A stretch of DNA of 64,000 nt, from assembly GCF_040054535.1 (NCBI RefSeq), contig NC_090782.1, positions 25,037,501-25,101,500 on the forward strand. Direction: 5' to 3'. The notes beneath the pieces are model-generated. The model was not told the DNA's origin. It saw only the letters and a program-made list of their open reading frames with translations, and searched no databases. The stretch's first letter is position 1. Each line of letters starts with the position of its first letter. Position numbers and translations under genes: made by a program. Shown piece after piece: positions 47,690-58,935 of the stretch. Source of the stretch: Antennarius striatus (Eukaryota > Chordata > Actinopteri > Lophiiformes > Antennariidae).

Positions 47690-49100
47690 CACAAACATCC
47701 CCATCATAATGGAAGGAAAGGTGAAGGAGCAGAGACTCATCAGGAATACACTTAAGGCTTGTAGCTATCCAAACTGGGCATTTGTCAAAACCAACAAATC
47801 CAACAAGCCAAAAGACAACAATGAAGGGAAGAAGGTGTTCCTTGTTCTTGATCTTGGTGGTCCTGGACCTTTGTTTTTCTGCTCCAATAGGAGTATCAGT
47901 ATCTGGACTATGCAACAGTCAGCCAGAACTGAAGCCCCTTGGATGAGAAGTAAAAAGGTATCAGTCAACCTAAAGCAAGACCACTTGATTCTTTCTTGCT
48001 CTTTTTGATCCTTTTCAGTTTGCTCAGATGCAACTCTACCACCTGGGCAATAGAGGCAATATAGGCTTGAGTTGTCCTTGGGGATGGTGGAACCTTTTTC
48101 ATTTGGCCTAACTGACAGGAACGTGGCATATCAACTGATTTTTTTTCTCTTAATAGTCTGGCCTCCCAGATACATTCCAAGGTATTTTAACCAGTTTCTT
48201 TTCCAATGGAGTCTATCCAGGAGTCTGATCTCGGCCACCTCCCATCATAAGAACATCGCTCTTGGCCCAGTTATCTTTGGCAGAGGAGATCTCACTAAAA
48301 AGTATGTTCCACAAAGTCTACATCATTCCCTTTGAAATCATTGGCATATGCAGACATTTTAAAACCATAGATAGAACTGGGAGAGCCTGCTCTCAGGTGG
48401 TCTAAAAAAGGCTCTAGGTGCCGAGAGTAGCGCATCCCTGAAAGGGGGCAGCCCTGTTTCCCCCGCCTTTGGACCATAAAAGGAGCAGCCAAGCCATTGT
48501 TAACCTTAAGTACACTCTGAATGTCTCCATTCAGGGTTTGAATTTTGGCAATAAAGTAAGAGCTGAAACTGAAACTGTAGCGTGTGCCACATGTATGACT
48601 GTTCAACTCTATCTAAAGCCTTTTCTTGGTCTATGGAAATAAGACCAAGTCTTGTGGCCAATGAACTTGAGAGGTCCAAAACATTACGACTTAAATGTAC
48701 ATTATCTGTCATTAGCCTGCTCGGTACACAGTAAGTCTGGTCAACATGTTCGACCTGCTCACTTTTCGTAGCCTGTGGCCAAGACCTTGGAGAGGAGCTT
48801 GTCGCAGTGCAGAGGAGAGACACCAGCCGCCAGCTCCTGATGTCCTGCAAGTCTCCTTTTTTTGGGCAGGAGCGCGAGGACCTTCCTCCTACAGCTCTGG
48901 GGCAGCTAACTAGACATGCTTTCCCCGAACACGGAGACCAGGTTTCCACCAATCACCTGCCAGAATTCCTTATAGAATTCGATTGGCGGGCCATCTATGC
49001 CAGGAGACTTGGCAGGTTTCATCCCCTGCAGGGCTTCAGACAGCTCCTGCAGGGTGATGTCAGCATGTAGGTTATTGTTATCGTCTGCTGACCTATTTAG
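47690..49100 (-). mobile_element. Tx1/L1-like LINE, decayed reverse transcriptase
   Basis: On the minus strand, around 48950-48500, the translation shows reverse-transcriptase wording of the L1/Tx1 type: PKKGDLQDIRSWRLVSLL, HVDQTYCVPSRLMTDNV and LGLISIDQEKALDRVEQ. At 48500-48330 follow RRGKQGCPLSGMRYS and an altered active-site box (AYANDF in place of a YADD type). Several frameshifts and stops interrupt it, and the lower end (47690-48200) is a degraded continuation. Boundaries are approximate and no poly-A tail was identified. Confidence 0.75.
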
Positions 49101-49750
49101 CAGACTGAAGAGATGTCAAAAATCGAGGTTTCTCAGGGTATTCAGTGAAATAATTCTTCATAGAAACCTGCAGCGTATCCACAGATTTCATCAGCTGAGA
49201 CCCGATCTGTTCTTTCCCAAGTGTCAGCGGCGACTTTTGCTTTTTCATACTTCATCATTGTTTACGTAACATATATAATTAATTATACACAGGTGAAGTC
49301 TTTCTACAATGTCTCAGAAATCTCTCTACAAAATACATCTTTTATCCAACTAGTGTCATTTCCTGTCAAGTTATTCTGGTTGAATTATTTTGTAATCCTC
49401 ATAAACCAAGGGATTTAGACTTTTAATATAATTGAATTAAATGTATACTGCCTTTGTTTTGCGATTAACACACAGCAATAATTGGTTAATTGTTTTCATT
49501 TACTTTAATGCTATAGACTTTCTTCCTCCGTAAGGTGGCGACAGATACATTAGTGGCTCATACTAATAGGAATGCTCACTATCCACATGACTGCTGAAGC
49601 GTGGCCGTCACTGGTATTCACCGGGACTGTTTACAACTATTTTCAGGTTAGTAAGAACCATTAGGTAACAAGAGTACATTTTTCTGAAACTATAGACACA
49701 TAGAACTGACGATGTTTTGGAGTAGATGGAAGTAAAACGCAAAATTGATT

Positions 49751-50006
49751 TCAGCCACTGCCGAGGCGCCCTTGAGCGAGGCGCCGTCCCCCCAAGCTGC
49801 TCAAATTGGGGCGCGTTCCGAAGCCGCTGCCCGTCACTCTGCCTCCCTGATGTGTGTAGTTTGATGTGATGGTACTAACTGCATGGTTACAGGCCCCCTT
49901 GTGTGCTGTGTTCAGGGGCCCTGTATACTTGTCAACTAACCGAGTGACTTTGTAATTTCCCCTTGCGGGGATCAATAAAGTATACTTCTTCTTCTTCCTC
50001 TTCTTC
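49751..50006 (+). mobile_element. 5'-truncated copy of the same SINE
   Basis: Starting at CAGCCACTGCCGAGGCG this aligns with 54191-54487, including GCTGCCCGTCACTC, TAACTGCATGGTTACAGGCC and the tail GGGGATCAATAAAGTATAC plus CTT repeats. The tRNA-like head is absent, as expected from incomplete reverse transcription. Confidence 0.85.
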
Positions 50007-51439
50007 ATGATAACCCCACAGGGGTGTGGTTTGGACCCAAATGCAGTCCACATGGGGAGAAGTTAACATTCATAGTTTTAATCATCAAAATTCTGCAATG
50101 GGTTGGCAGAAGATCAGGAAAAGAGTTGACAATCACATTCCAAGAAAGCTAAAGAGTAGGATGATTCTCTTCGGTCTGAACCTGAATAGAAGTGTGAGCA
50201 GAGATTAAGTAGGCGGAGCCTGATTGGAGATGGGATGCAGGTGGCTGCAGCGACACAGGTGTCAGGAATGAGTGGATTGAGTGGACTGAGGCCATGTCCA
50301 ATGTAGCCGGGTATTTTTAAAACTGAATATTTTTCTTTTCCTTTTAGAAAAAAAGTTGAATCCACAAAACAAAGTCTTTTAAAAAAAAATCTTCACACGT
50401 GACCCCATACCTGCATTGATCAACACGTTTCATAGGCAGAACAAATCTGAAACAACTCTGACAACGACAGGAGAGAGGAAAGGAACATGCGGAAATTTTC
50501 TTGCCTCCATCTCAAAGTTTTCTAAATGGAAACACGGGTCACACACACATCTGACGTCACACAGGCAAGACGTATCAAAATGTAAAACTCCAGTTCCAGC
50601 CGTCCACACACGGACACCCAACCGGAGTTTTAAAAAAAATATTCACGTTGGCCGGAGTTTTCAAAAACAGAAGTTTTTCTGACAAAAATGTGGTGATTGG
50701 TGATTGTCTCTTCAACTCTACTGTTCTACAGTCACAGGCTTTCACTCAGGCTTGGCATGAGTTATGACAGACGAGCTCACAAACATTTCAGATACATTCT
50801 CTGGCCCACGTACTGATCCCATAAGTACTTCAGTGAAGTCAACAAGAATCATGATGTCAGATTAAAGTTATAGGTAAGAGAATTTAAACCGTGGTGAGGA
50901 TAAACAGTTTCTGTTTAGCCAGAAGTTCCAGGAGTGAAGGTGCGGCACGTAAAAGCAGGTGATTTGATTATGGAATGACTCTCATGAAGACGACTCCATA
51001 ACCATCCAAAGAAAAGTCAGCAGGAGTCAAAATGTTAAAATTTTAAAATGTTAATCTGAATTTATTTGTTTTTAAACATCAATAACTCAATGGGTATCAA
51101 TCTGTCAACTATCAGTAGCCCCAGCTCATTTACATAAAATACGAGATCAATTGTCAATTGTTGCCCAACTGTATTACAGTGCAGTGCATGAGACAGTCTC
51201 TGTCAAAAGAGTTCTGAAGGCTGACATGAAAGGTTCCTCAATAAATCCCTGTTAACCTGTTAATTCAGAGTAAGTCCAACAGCAACCCCCCCTCCCTTTA
51301 AATACTCAATCTTAGCTCCTTGTGTCGCTTCCATACCAAGAAAAACAGTTATGTCCTCTTTTTCATATTTAATGTTAGTATTTCTGAAACATATCTGTCT
51401 GGTTTTACATCCAGTACTGAGAGTTCTCTTTTTTAGTGC

Positions 51440-52560
51440 TCTTCTTTCAACAGTTGACCCAGGAAACCTGGCTGTTTTGATGCCTTTAGATTTGACCGAT
51501 GTCTTTGATACAGTCAATCACTCCATTCTTTTATCTCGTCTTGAAGAGTGTGTTGGTTTTAAAGGTAAAGCCCTTAATTGGTTTAATTTTTTTTAACCAA
51601 AAGTAGTTTCTCTCTCTTGTGGGGTAACCCAAGGTTCTATTTTGGGCTTGTATCTATTATCCTTATATATTCTACCCTTGGGTTCCATCTTCAGCAATTA
51701 TATCTCCTTCCATTGCTTTGTAGACAAAATTCAAATTTATGTTCCTCTACAAATTACCAACACAGACTAGAACCCGTCTGACTTTGCTAGAGTGATCTGA
51801 AAGCGTAAACTATCTCTGTCTATGAATGTGAAACTGAAGTTGTGTTTGGTTGTTCTGAATCTGTTTCATGGCAGTGCCAGCATTTCTGGCCCACTTGGGT
51901 CATCAGTTTGACCAACTGTCATAAAATTCTGGGTGTGATTTTTGACTGGTTTTAAATTTGACAAAGAAATTAGCTCTGTTGTCAAAACCAACTTTCCCAG
52001 TTGAGGCTACTGGCCAAAGTTAAACCTTGAATGTCTTTTAAAGAATTTGAGTCTTTCATGTTTATATAAGAAGTTATAATGATGACTGTAACTCTCTGTA
52101 TGTGGGTCCAGATCATTGTTGATGTCGCCATTTGTAGTTGGTGCAAAATTCGACTACTTGGAATTAAACCGTATGAGTCCAGTTTTAACTTTTTGTCCAC
52201 TTCAGGTTTGTTTGTTTTTCAGTTTTTAAATGTTTTGGCACTTCCTTATTTTTGTCTTGTTCGACATCTATACACTGCTTAGAGTTCTGAGGCCACATAT
52301 GATAGTGGATGTTCCGGATCATGTCTTAGAACCTCAGGTGACAGAACCTTTCAATGGCTGCATCAGATTTGTGGATCACCGTACCTCTGCAGTTACAAAC
52401 TGATTGGATAGTCGAGTCTTTCAAGTTCCTCAGCTGGACTTCAGTCAGACATGATGCATTCACATTTTGTTTAGTCTTGGTTGACTCTGGTTGACTTAAA
52501 TTCACCTAAAGACTACATCAGAAAGAAGAGGCGGAGAGAGAGAGTCTATCTCTAATCCTC
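51440..52560 (+). mobile_element. L2-like LINE fragment, 5' of the Ly6 pseudogene
   Basis: The plus strand encodes broken reverse-transcriptase wording: LDLTDVFDTVNHSILLSRLE (51480-51540), a VPQGSILGP-like stretch near 51620, a LGVIFD-like stretch near 51930 and the 3' LINE region to about 52500. Many stops and frameshifts are present. The last part (from about 52210) is repeated at 58385-58735 together with the Ly6 gene. Confidence 0.7.
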
Positions 52561-52786
52561 TGTCTCCGATGGAATGTCGTCCTGAATGCCACCTTTCCTT
52601 TTGAAACATCAAGTGAAAGGAAATGTTCAGTTGTAAAATGGAATGTTATGGTTATAATAACTTCACTTCCTGATTGGTCAAACAAGGAACACCTCCAGCG
52701 TTCAGGTATTAATCTGTTCTCAACACCCAGACATTAAGGTACAGGAGAGGTCAAGTATCTCTATCTCCAGTAGTTTCCTCTTCATC

Positions 52787-53404
52787 ATGATGAAGCTGAT
52801 CCTTTCTCTGGATCTCGCCTGGACTCTCTCTGGCTCAGGTAACTGCAACTCATCTTTGAAGCCTGATTCATTCACCAGTATTGATCAGTTGATTATCAGT
52901 TATTTGTAACCATCAGCTGATTTTCAATCATGTTGTTCTCTTTGCTACAGTTGGAGCTTTTCATTGTCAAGCCTGAAATACTACTAATTGTTCCACCACG
53001 CAAACAATGAACTGCACTTCAGAGACAATGTGTTTCACATCCTCCCTTAACAGTCAGTATTTCCTTATCATAACTCTTCTGTGAATTCTGCATGTTTGTC
53101 TTCTTTCCACCAGCAGCATGTAACTCTGCTTTGGTTTAATAGACATTGCTGGTAGGATCTCAACAGTGATCAATGTGAAGGGATGTGGATTGACCTCTAT
53201 GCCCAACCACAGGCTCTCAGAACTTTTCAATCAACATTGGTAATGCCAGTACAGGTATAAATCTTGAATGCTGCAACACAACCAACACTGGACCTTTTTC
53301 TGGTGTGTATGGATGAGTAGAAATAGTTAATTCTCATCAGTGTTCTATGTTCCTCAGACAAATGACTTTCTGTTCTGTTTCAGTTCCTATGATTGAGGCA
53401 AATA
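52787..53404 (+). pseudogene. Broken Ly6/uPAR gene copy, 5' part only
   Basis: Near-identical first exon (52787-52838, signal peptide MMKLILSLDLAWTLSGS), a second exon (52951-53052) and third exon (53143-53302) aligned to the intact gene at 60818-62473, with matching intron sequences. In exon 2 a TGA at 52974-52976 replaces the second domain cysteine codon. Exon 3 is 160 nt against 168 nt and shifts frame before its CC motif. The homology stops a few bases into exon 4, at about 53404, where retroviral sequence begins. No stalk or GPI signal remains. Upstream sequence to about 52210 also matches the flank of the intact copy, so this is one half of a segmental duplication. Confidence 0.88.
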
Positions 53405-55157
53405 ACAGGGTTAACACCGTATGAAACATTGTTCAGGAGATATTACAGATTACCATAATTTAAAAATCAACAGGAACCTGATGACGAAGCTAATTTAGCT
53501 GATTATATGAGAAGTATCTTGGAAAAACAAAAACAAACTGATGAGAATCCCTTTGTCTCCCAGCAGGAAGTCCAATTAGTTGAACCAGGAGATTGGGTGT
53601 TAACAAGGAGTGTAAAGAAGAAGCACTGGTATTCACCTAAGTGGGAAGGACCACATCAGGTATTGCTAACGACCCCCACCGCTGTGAAAGTAGCAGAGAG
53701 ATCAACCTGGTTTCATTTAACACATTGTAAAAAGGTAATTTAGGCAGAAAGGCCCAATAGGGGAGGTGAGCAAAAGACTGATAATAGGGTGGATCCAGAC
53801 ATGTGAAGACTGGTGAGATCCAAATGTCAGTGAAGATCTTACGAGACACCAATCCTGTTAGAGGGCATCATACTTCAGCCATAGTGACCCCCAAATGGTT
53901 AAAACATGCTATAAGATGTTGGGCAGTGACTCTCTTCTTATCCTTAACTTTCCTATTTGTGTGGTACCTGTGGGAGGTGCCAAAGCCACATTAATCTCAG
54001 CCACAAAATGATACCAATTGTGCAAAAAGAAATGTTGCACTAACAACTCACACTTCATGGAGGCGGCAGTGGCTCAGCGGTAGAGCAGAGGTCTTGAAGA
54101 CAGATCGCCCAGCCATCGGTGGATCGATTCCCGCTCCCGCCAGAACATCTCCGGAGTGTGAGCTGACGGTGGGAGGCGTCAGCTCACCTCCCAGCCACTG
54201 CCGAGGCAAATTGAGCAAGGCGCCGTCCCCCTTACAAGCTGCTCTATTGGGGCGCACTCCAGGAAGCTGCTGCCCGTCACTCAGGCTCCCGATGTACAGC
54301 TTGATGTGTGTTTGTATACTAACTGCATGATTACAGGCCCCTTTGTGTGCTGTGGTTGTTTCAGGGGCCTGTACATACATAGTGTGTGAAAAACTAACAC
54401 AAAAAATGTAACAAATGTACACCTGAGTGACAAATGTAATTTCCCCTAGGGGATCAATAAAGTGTATCTTCTTCTTCTTCTTCTTCTAATATCCTGGGCG
54501 TACAACAACTCAATTACTCTAACAGTGCCTTCCAATACGACCACCTCTGTAGATATTCCTATAACAGCGCTGAAAGGATTTCAGAGTAAAACAGAAACTT
54601 TGGGTAAAGATTGGCCAGACTACTGGGAGTGTACAATTAACAAGAACATAGTCAGGATTAATTACTGGACAGATTGGGTTTGAGGCAGTTCGTAATCAGC
54701 TATCAGCAACCTCCATTATGGCTTTCCAGAATAGCTGTGGACATTTTGGCGGAGAAGGGAGAGGTTTGCTCTATTTTCAGAGAGCAGTGTTGTACTTTCA
54801 TCCCCAACAACACTGCTGCTGACGGAAGCCTCACCAAAGCTAGAGGGGGACTTAGGACTCCCAATGGCAAAATGAAGGAACACCCTGGTGTCGACAAATT
54901 CATGCGGGACTTGTGGATGAATGTTTTTGGCAAGTATAGCGTCTTGGTGGCCTCAGTTTTTAGTCTCAATTGCAGTTTTTGCTGCAATTCTGACCTTGTG
55001 TGTAAGTTGTTGTGTACCTTGTCTGCATTCTCTTGTTAATAGTTTTATCACCACAGCTATATCACCTATGGCAGACAGCATGGCTCAAATATATCCTTTA
55101 ATCGCTGCTGATGGCTACAATGATGATGAGAGTGAAGATTATGAATTAGACGTATAA
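53405..55157 (+). mobile_element. Decayed endogenous retrovirus remnant: integrase end and envelope pieces
   Basis: Position 53507-53743 encodes a retroviral integrase C-terminus ([39 protein letters not shown]). After it come an envelope leader-like hydrophobic stretch (53803-53994), an SU-like piece with N-glycosylation sites (54488-54683), and TM subunit pieces (54674-55157) in two frames. The TM pieces contain a CX6CC motif (CSIFREQCC), a membrane span and an acidic cytoplasmic tail. It resembles gammaretrovirus-like or epsilonretrovirus-like fish elements. Gag, most of pol, most of SU and both LTRs are missing; a SINE sits inside env, and the env frame is broken at least twice. The element is therefore defective. 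Confidence 0.85.
54060..54487 (+). mobile_element. tRNA-derived SINE, full length, inserted in the retroviral env remnant
   Basis: The head resembles a tRNA gene with an RNA polymerase III A box TGGCTCAGCGG (54070-54080) and B box GGATCGATTCC (54121-54131). The body ends in GGGATCAATAAAGTGTATCTT followed by a CTT repeat tail. The tRNA-like head lacks a proper cloverleaf end and continues into SINE body, so it is not a tRNA gene. The body from about 54191 is shared with the truncated copy at 49751-50006. Confidence 0.85.
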
Positions 55158-55239
55158 ACATGATCTCTGAGTGTAAGTATGTTCGTGCTCATAAAAAATT
55201 GTTTGGCATCTGAAAATCATCATAAAAAAGCTGACAGTG

Positions 55240-55322
55240 ATATGAGGATTAACCCTCCCCATACTGATACTAAACACCTTCTATCTGTATTACCTTTCCC
55301 CTCACTCTTACAGACTGTTCAA
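55240..55322 (+). mobile_element. Tigger/pogo-like MITE copy G, left half, interrupted
   Basis: CCCATACTGATACTAAACACCT and TTACAGACTGTTC correspond to the middle of copy D (ACTGATATTAAACCACC, GATAGACTGTTTAAA). It stops at 55322, and the matching right half resumes at 56490. Confidence 0.75.
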
Positions 55323-56485
55323 AGGTCCCATATTATGCTTTTTTAAATTCATGTCATTCAGCTGCCAGATGTCCAACTACACTGTATTTGAAATGTCTTG
55401 CCCCAAAGTGATCCGTGGTCCTCAGTATCTTTGATTGAATATTGATAAATCCATCTCCGCTCTCTACTGTGAAGGTCTGTTAATGGGGCGTAGCTCTCAG
55501 CTCCCTATCTCCACCCATCCCCCCTCTGAGCCTCCCCTATCTCCCTCCCTCTTCTGAGCTACCCAATCAACTCTGCCGTCCCACGCGTGTTCGCATGTGT
55601 TTGTTTACTTGCGCCTGCATTACAGATCGATCGATCGGCATAGTCTGGAACTTTAATTTTCAATAGCTTCGCTGCTTATTTTCAATAATTTTGCTCTAAT
55701 TCTTCTTGTGTTTAGCACTCTTGTTTTTCATGATATAACGGTAGATTTTTCGGCGCTAAGCGTGGATCTGCCTCCTCAGTCTTTTTCTGAACAAAGACTG
55801 GTGGCTCATTGTGTAAACATGATGAGACCGGCCGGTGAGATCATTACATCCCGCTTCAAAGCGGTGATGTATTGTGATAGTCAAAGCTGTGTTTTCTGAT
55901 AATCGTCATGGACAATGACAGATCGTGGATAACACAGGAGCTAAGCTAACGCAAATTAATGAAACATGGGATTTTACTGGTATTTCCAAATTTTTCTCTT
56001 GTATTCTCGTGGGTGTGTGTGTGTGTGTGTGTGTGTGTGTTGTGTGTGGATACACGCAGCTCTCCGATCACTTAGAAGAGCTAAAGCTGCTTTCATTCAC
56101 CAATAAAGACAGACAATTGTTCTGAATTAGTAAATAACTTTTAGTCGGTAGCTCTGAACTAGGACATTACCGCACAAAGCTAGCCTAAACTAACTCCCCC
56201 CTCGGGGATTGCCACGCCCTTGGGCATGTGAACAAATCAATATCGTCAATCACTCTGTCCAATCACATAGTGAATTTGTGACTTCACAAATACCACTCTA
56301 GCAAAATCCAATCATTTTGATTTGGTCCGGTCCATGAATTCCTAAGACTCCAAATATCTATTGATGCAGGAAGCGTTTGTTTTCCAGATTCTAGGAGTTG
56401 GTCAGGCTAGCCAGGACCACTATGTATATGTAGAGACCTGAAAAAGCGTGATTTTCATATCTTTCTATAAAAGGCTAGTGTTTCT
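55323..56485. mobile_element. TTAA-flanked insertion inside MITE copy G, superfamily uncertain
   Basis: Bounded by TCAA at 55319-55322 and TTAA at 56486-56489, both replacing the single TTTAAA of the intact MITE, so the target was TTAA. The left end AAAGGTCCCATATTATGCTT is a terminus common among fish repeats. No transposase ORF is present. It holds a GT microsatellite and, at 55845-55876, a piece matching the end of the foldback repeat at 38665-39020. A piggyBac-type non-autonomous element fits the TTAA target, but the inverted repeats are weak. Confidence 0.6.
56011..56048. repeat. (GT)n microsatellite inside the TTAA-flanked insertion
   Basis: About 18 GT units with one slip (GTTGTG). Confidence 0.95.
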
Positions 56486-56489
56486 TTAA

Positions 56490-56653
56490 TACACAGAAGT
56501 GCGCTGTGTTCCATAAGTCTCGGAGCGTAGCCCACTTCCGGAAGCTGTCAGCCAGTAGCATGCACATACAGTATCATTTGACTACTGACTAAAAATTGTA
56601 GTGATGTACTGAAGATGCACATCTTGAAGTACAACTAAGCGAGGGATTAATGT
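56490..56653 (+). mobile_element. Tigger/pogo-like MITE copy G, right half
   Basis: Begins with AGAAGTGCGCTGTGTTCC and CGGAGCGTAGCCCACTTC, matching the right part of copy D, and ends with GCGAGGGATTAATGTA, the inverted-repeat terminus. Confidence 0.75.
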
Positions 56654-57850
56654 ACAGGGATTGGATGGCTCTGAGGAGTGGACCTCTCATCCCCTTGGTC
56701 CCTCAGTACTTCCCACACTACATCTTGAGAAAGTCTACATTTCCTCTTCAGGGTGAGCCCGCCTGGACACTGTGGCAGACCCGACCACCAGGCGCTCTGT
56801 CCGGGTCTAGCTCCAGACATGGGCCTCAGGCTTCTTCTGGGCTGTGTCATTTGTTTCCCTCCTCTATTTGTCATTGGGTCTTCTGAATCATTCTTTGTCT
56901 GCCCCTTCACCCAAGACCTTTTTGCCTTGGATGACTGTACCAGGAGTACTCCCGACACAATAGCTCTCATGATCCTTAGGGCAAACAAACCTCTCCATCA
57001 CAGTAAGATGATGGTTCCTCAGAGAGGAGGATTTACAGATTGGTTGGCTGAGTATTACATTGCAGCTTTTTGCAGATGATGTGGTCTTGTATGCGTCATC
57101 GGCCTGTGACTTGCAGCATTTACTGGTCCGGTTTGCAGCTAGGTGTGAAGCGGCAGGTTTGAGGATCAGCACCTCCAAATCTGAAGCCATGGTCCTTAGC
57201 AGGAAACCGGTGGAATGCTTTATCCGTGTGGAGAATGAGGTCCTTCCCCAAATGAAGGAGTTGAAATATCTTGGGGTCTTGTTCATGGGTGAGGAAACAA
57301 TGGAGCGTGAGACTGTACGGAGAATTAGGACAGTAGGAGCAGGATTGCACTCACTCGCACTGTTGCAACAAAGAGCTAAGCCAAAAGGCAAAGCTCTCCA
57401 TCTATCCCTCAATCTTTGTGCCCTCACCTATGGTCATGAGCGATAGGTCATGACAGAAAGAACGAGATCGAGGATACAACCAGCTGAAGTGGTTTTTTGA
57501 GGTGGGTAGCTGGTGACTCCCTTGGAGATAGGGTAAGAAACACTACGGTTCGTGAGAGGCTTAGAGTAGAGCCGCCGCTCTACTGGAAAGGAGTCAGATA
57601 AGGTGGTTTGGGAATCTAGTGCAGATGCCTCCAGGGCGACTCCCTAGGGAGGTGTTCCTGGCATGTCTAGCTCAGATGAGATGTCGGGACAGACCCAGGA
57701 TCAAGTGAAGAGATTATATCTCAGAACTGGCTTGGGAACGCCTTGGGATCTCCCAGTCAGAGCTGTTGATGTGGCCGTGGAAAGGGAAGCTAGGGGTTCC
57801 CTGTTGAAGCTGACTCAACTACAGATGAGTAGATAAAATGGATGGGTGGT
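56650..57850 (+). mobile_element. Non-LTR retrotransposon 3' part with FADD active site
   Basis: Position 57060-57446 is an open frame with the reverse-transcriptase catalytic box LFADDVVLYASS, then ISTSKSEAMVLSRKPVE and MKELKYLGVLFMGEE. The downstream sequence to about 57840 continues the family 3' coding end in broken frames (WFGNLVQMP-like, GRPRIK-like, LAWERLGI-like). The upstream sequence 56650-57050 is a GC-rich region common next to these elements. The clade (RTE/Rex type) is not settled. Confidence 0.7.
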
Positions 57851-57890
57851 TCGACTTAATGAGATCAAACAAGTCATCAGTCACTAGGAC

Positions 57891-57922
57891 CACACCCTAA
57901 GAAAGGTATTTCTTAGGGTGTG
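57891..57922. repeat. Perfect 14-bp inverted repeat (hairpin)
   Basis: CACACCCTAAGAAA (57891-57904) is followed after GGTA by its exact complement (57909-57922). It sits just after the non-LTR element end. It could be a foldback remnant or a terminal repeat junction. Confidence 0.8.
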
Positions 57923-57999
57923 CTTGTGGTTTCTGTGTGCAGTGACAAGGACAGGTGAGGTCAGATCAGATGAGGACAAGAACATTTACTGTAAATCAT

Positions 58000-58310
58000 T
58001 GTATTGTTATGTAGAGAAATTCAACTGTGAAAACAATATTTAAATGGGTCAGAGGATACATGAACCCCACAGCACACCAGAATGAAGTAAAGTGACAGGC
58101 AGACGGATAGACAGACAGATCATTGTTGTATACACGGTCCAACTTGGTTGACTTCTCTGGTCTGATGTCCAGCTGCAGTCCCAGGTGCTGGCAGAGATCT
58201 ACCATCTCCATCGTCCTGCCTGCAATGACCACTGACTGTGAAGAGAGGGGGGGGTGCCCACCAGAAATCCATCTTAGTCTGGGAGATGTTCAGCTGGAGG
58301 TCGACTAGAA
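58000..58310 (-). mobile_element. Small non-LTR retrotransposon fragment
   Basis: Minus-strand translation near 58310-58130 reads LQLNISQTKMDFWWAPP and VVIAGRTMEMVDLCQHLGL. This resembles the post-YADD region of fish reverse transcriptases (LN-x-KTKE, then VxxYKYLG). No complete domain remains. Confidence 0.5.
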
Positions 58311-58384
58311 AACATGAACATTAGAAAACATGACCACATGGTTCTAGTTTTGGATCAATTTTAAGATTATGTTGCTTGTTCTTC

Positions 58385-58735
58385 AGGGTTTTAATGTTCA
58401 GCACCTCCATATTTTTGCCTTGTTAATCAACCATACTCCGGTTAGAGCTCTGAGGTCATCCAGTAATATGACAGGGAATGTTCCAGATCATGTTTTAGAA
58501 CCACAGGTGACAAAACCTTTCAATGGTTGCATCTGATAAATGGGTCATCTTACCTCCGCAGTTACAAACTGCTTGGATAGTTGAGTCTTTCAAGTCTCAA
58601 ATGAAGCCTTTGTCCACTATGGTCATTTTAAGTTAAGTTTCATCAGCAAAAAGAAGAGGCAGGGGTGTAGTTCACCTCAAGTGGTGAACTACACCTCTGT
58701 CTCCTCAGGAATGTCCTCCTGAAAGCCGCCTTTTG
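58385..58735 (+). mobile_element. L2-like LINE 3' fragment, duplicate of 52210-52560
   Basis: Shared stretches with 52210-52560 include AGCTCTGAGG/AGTTCTGAGG, the GTTCCAGATCATGTTTTAGAACC region and CCTTTCAATGG. The copy is cut at about 58735 by an inserted block that ends near 60600, after which the homology with the Ly6 5' flank resumes. Confidence 0.7.
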
Positions 58736-58779
58736 CGTCATCGGCTGGGCCGCTTTAAATTGTTCTGGATTGTTTTCAA

Positions 58780-58935
58780 GAATCTCAATCATCAATCAAG
58801 TTTTATTCATATAGCACTTAATCATGGCAACAGACATTTCAAAGCGCTTTAACAGACAGAAAAATAAAGCTGAACCCTCCAGAGCAAGCATAAGTGACAG
58901 TGGTGGGGAAAAACTCCCTCGTTGAGGAAGAAATT
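58780..58935 (+). repeat. Fish interspersed repeat of the ATAGCACTT / AAAAACTCCCT type
   Basis: TTTTATTCATATAGCACTTA, CAAAGCGCTTTAACAGACAG and GGGGAAAAACTCCCTCG are hallmarks of a repeat seen next to many fish LINEs. It lies between the broken Ly6 flank and the antisense L2-like LINE, so it may be the 3' end of that element. Confidence 0.6.

Larger units (their letters stand above)
46110..51439. other. Repeat-rich region between naprt and the Ly6 duplication
   Basis: Contains the unassigned open stretch at 46609, the Tx1-like LINE (47690-49100) and the truncated SINE (49751). A segment at 50030-50260 looks like another interspersed repeat of unknown family. The remainder shows no gene. Confidence 0.6.

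Noticed and set aside
54060-54135. tRNA gene suggested by A and B boxes
   Set aside because: No acceptor stem closure, and the sequence continues into a SINE body and CTT tail shared with another copy.
53405-55157. Domesticated envelope gene in the retroviral remnant
   Set aside because: The frame is broken at least twice, most of SU is missing and a SINE interrupts it; no intact open frame supports function.
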